From assembly GCA_913063005.1 (NCBI GenBank), contig CAJXZI010000151.1:1-5452 (forward strand): 5,452 nucleotides of DNA. Direction: 5' to 3'. Numbering within the stretch: position 1 is the stretch's first letter; each line of letters begins with the position of its first letter. Positions 4,703-5,452 of this stretch are shown in pieces. The notes beneath the pieces were generated by a model that did not search any database, had not been told where the DNA came from, and saw only the letters and a list, made by a program, of their open reading frames with translations. The stretch comes from an uncultured Halieaceae bacterium. GTDB lineage: Bacteria; Pseudomonadota; Gammaproteobacteria; Pseudomonadales; Halieaceae. A program made the position numbers and the translations under genes.

Positions 4703-5452
4703 GCGAGGTCCATGCACGCTCACGAATCGTGGGCGAGTAAAACGGGTCGGTCTCCGGGTTGGTACAGCAAACACCGTAGATGTCACCGGAGTCGCCGTTT
4801 TCGTTCGCCAGTAAGTTAGCCGCGTCTGCTTCGGCGGCGCAACTTTCTGAGAAGGGGTTTACACCTACCGCCTGACACTGGAGCGTACTCCAACGGCAAC
4901 TGGGTGTTTCTAAGACGCGCGCATAGTAAAACGCGGACTCACCCGGGCGATACGTTGGATCTTCCCAAACCGTACATAGACTTGCGTGTCCTGGTGCCGT
5001 CGCTGCACAGCTGTTCATATCGACACCCAGCCCTTGCGTTTTGCTGCCCAAAACGTCGACAACTCGCTCGTGAGTCGCTCCATTTTCATCTACCCAGCCC
5101 TTAATGATTTGTACTCGCTCTAGCGGGTTGGCCGGGTGAAGATCGGTACCTTGATCACGCTGGGCACTGACAAAGAAGCGCGGTGCTGCGTCGCCTTCTG
5201 TGCGCTCCAAAACACCGCCCATTGGAACGCCTGAAGCGTAAGCTTGGTCAAGTGCGTCGGGTTGATCACACAGGTCTGTTTCGTAGTCGCCGGCAAAGAA
5301 GCGAACCATCGGCAGTGTACCAGAGGGGTCGTAGGTGTCCCGGTTTGGCATGGCTTCGAAAATCGCGTCGCTGCGGTTTTACTCGGCCCAGACCACGGCT
5401 AAGCCCCCGGGGTTAGAGACGAAGTGCTCCTGCCGATTTCTGAAGGTCGCGT
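4677..5452 (-). pseudogene. DUF3604-family protein, 3' portion, interrupted by an in-frame TAA
   Basis: On the minus strand the frame is open from the window edge through NPGGLAVVWAE, meets TAA at 5379-5381, and continues at once with NRSDAIFEAM and 223 further residues to TAG 4677-4679. Both sides fit one DUF3604 C-terminal region: SNPGGLAVVWAE, IFEAM.NRDTY.PSGT, GVPMGG (41-46, counting from Met 5351), QIIKGW (81-86), AFYYARVLETPSCRWST (140-156) and ERAWTSPIW (211-219) near the end. The family usually has Glu where the stop stands (WAEEN), so GAA to TAA by one base change explains it. Eight cysteines in the last 224 residues suit an exported, disulfide-bearing protein, but the N-terminus and any signal peptide lie outside the window. 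DUF3604 function is not established to my knowledge. The ATG at 5351 has no convincing binding site and is not a real start. No terminator separates it from the convergent SDR. Confidence 0.82.

Noticed and set aside
4721..4731. CACGA-A-TCGTG hairpin as terminator for the SDR or DUF3604 gene
   Set aside because: Short stem with a one-base centre, no T-run on either side, and it lies inside the DUF3604 coding region.
5379..5381. Recoded TAA (alternative genetic code or read-through)
   Set aside because: TAA ends the SnoaL-like and MaoC genes normally in the same window, so a general recoding is not supported.

Overview
The window looks like chromosomal DNA from a bacterium, most likely a proteobacterium. 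It has moderate G+C, tightly packed genes with AAGGA-type ribosome binding sites, and a gene set (KstD-like flavoprotein, SnoaL-like protein, Old Yellow Enzyme, Rv0130-like MaoC hydratase, SDR, DUF3604) that I associate with lipid-, steroid- or aromatic-degrading aerobes such as marine gammaproteobacteria of the Halieaceae type. That taxonomic guess rests on gene content only and is weak. I see no rRNA, tRNA, CRISPR array, insertion sequence or phage gene.

Layout. (1) A plus-strand cluster fills 1-3019: the C-terminal end of an FAD-dependent dehydrogenase (1-238), a 113-bp gap with a nested inverted repeat, a SnoaL/NTF2-like protein (352-993), an Old Yellow Enzyme family ene-reductase (1018-2097) and an amidohydrolase-fold protein (2150-3019). 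The cluster ends at a strong hairpin terminator (3043-3074) that can work in both directions. (2) A MaoC-type enoyl-CoA hydratase (3128-3589) lies on the minus strand and converges on that terminator. (3) A 337-bp divergent intergenic region (3590-3926) holds short direct repeats and a purine-rich block. (4) A short-chain dehydrogenase (3927-4702, plus strand) is split by an apparent one-base deletion near 4022. (5) The 3' part of a DUF3604 gene (4677-5452, minus strand) is interrupted by an in-frame TAA at 5379-5381. Its 3' end overlaps the 3' end of the dehydrogenase by 26 bp.

How the genes may work together (inference). The first four genes are co-directional and closely spaced, so they could form one catabolic operon acting on a cyclic or unsaturated ketone. 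The flavoprotein would introduce or remove ring double bonds, the ene-reductase would reduce an enone, and the SnoaL-like and amidohydrolase-fold proteins would carry out hydration, isomerisation, ring-opening or hydrolysis. The MaoC hydratase and the SDR fit later CoA-thioester beta-oxidation steps. The substrate cannot be read from the sequence.

The most notable points are the amidohydrolase-fold protein, which lacks most expected metal ligands; the ene-reductase with His-x-x-Ser in place of His-x-x-Asn/His; and two neighbouring genes each broken by a single-base lesion, which means either gene decay or sequence error.
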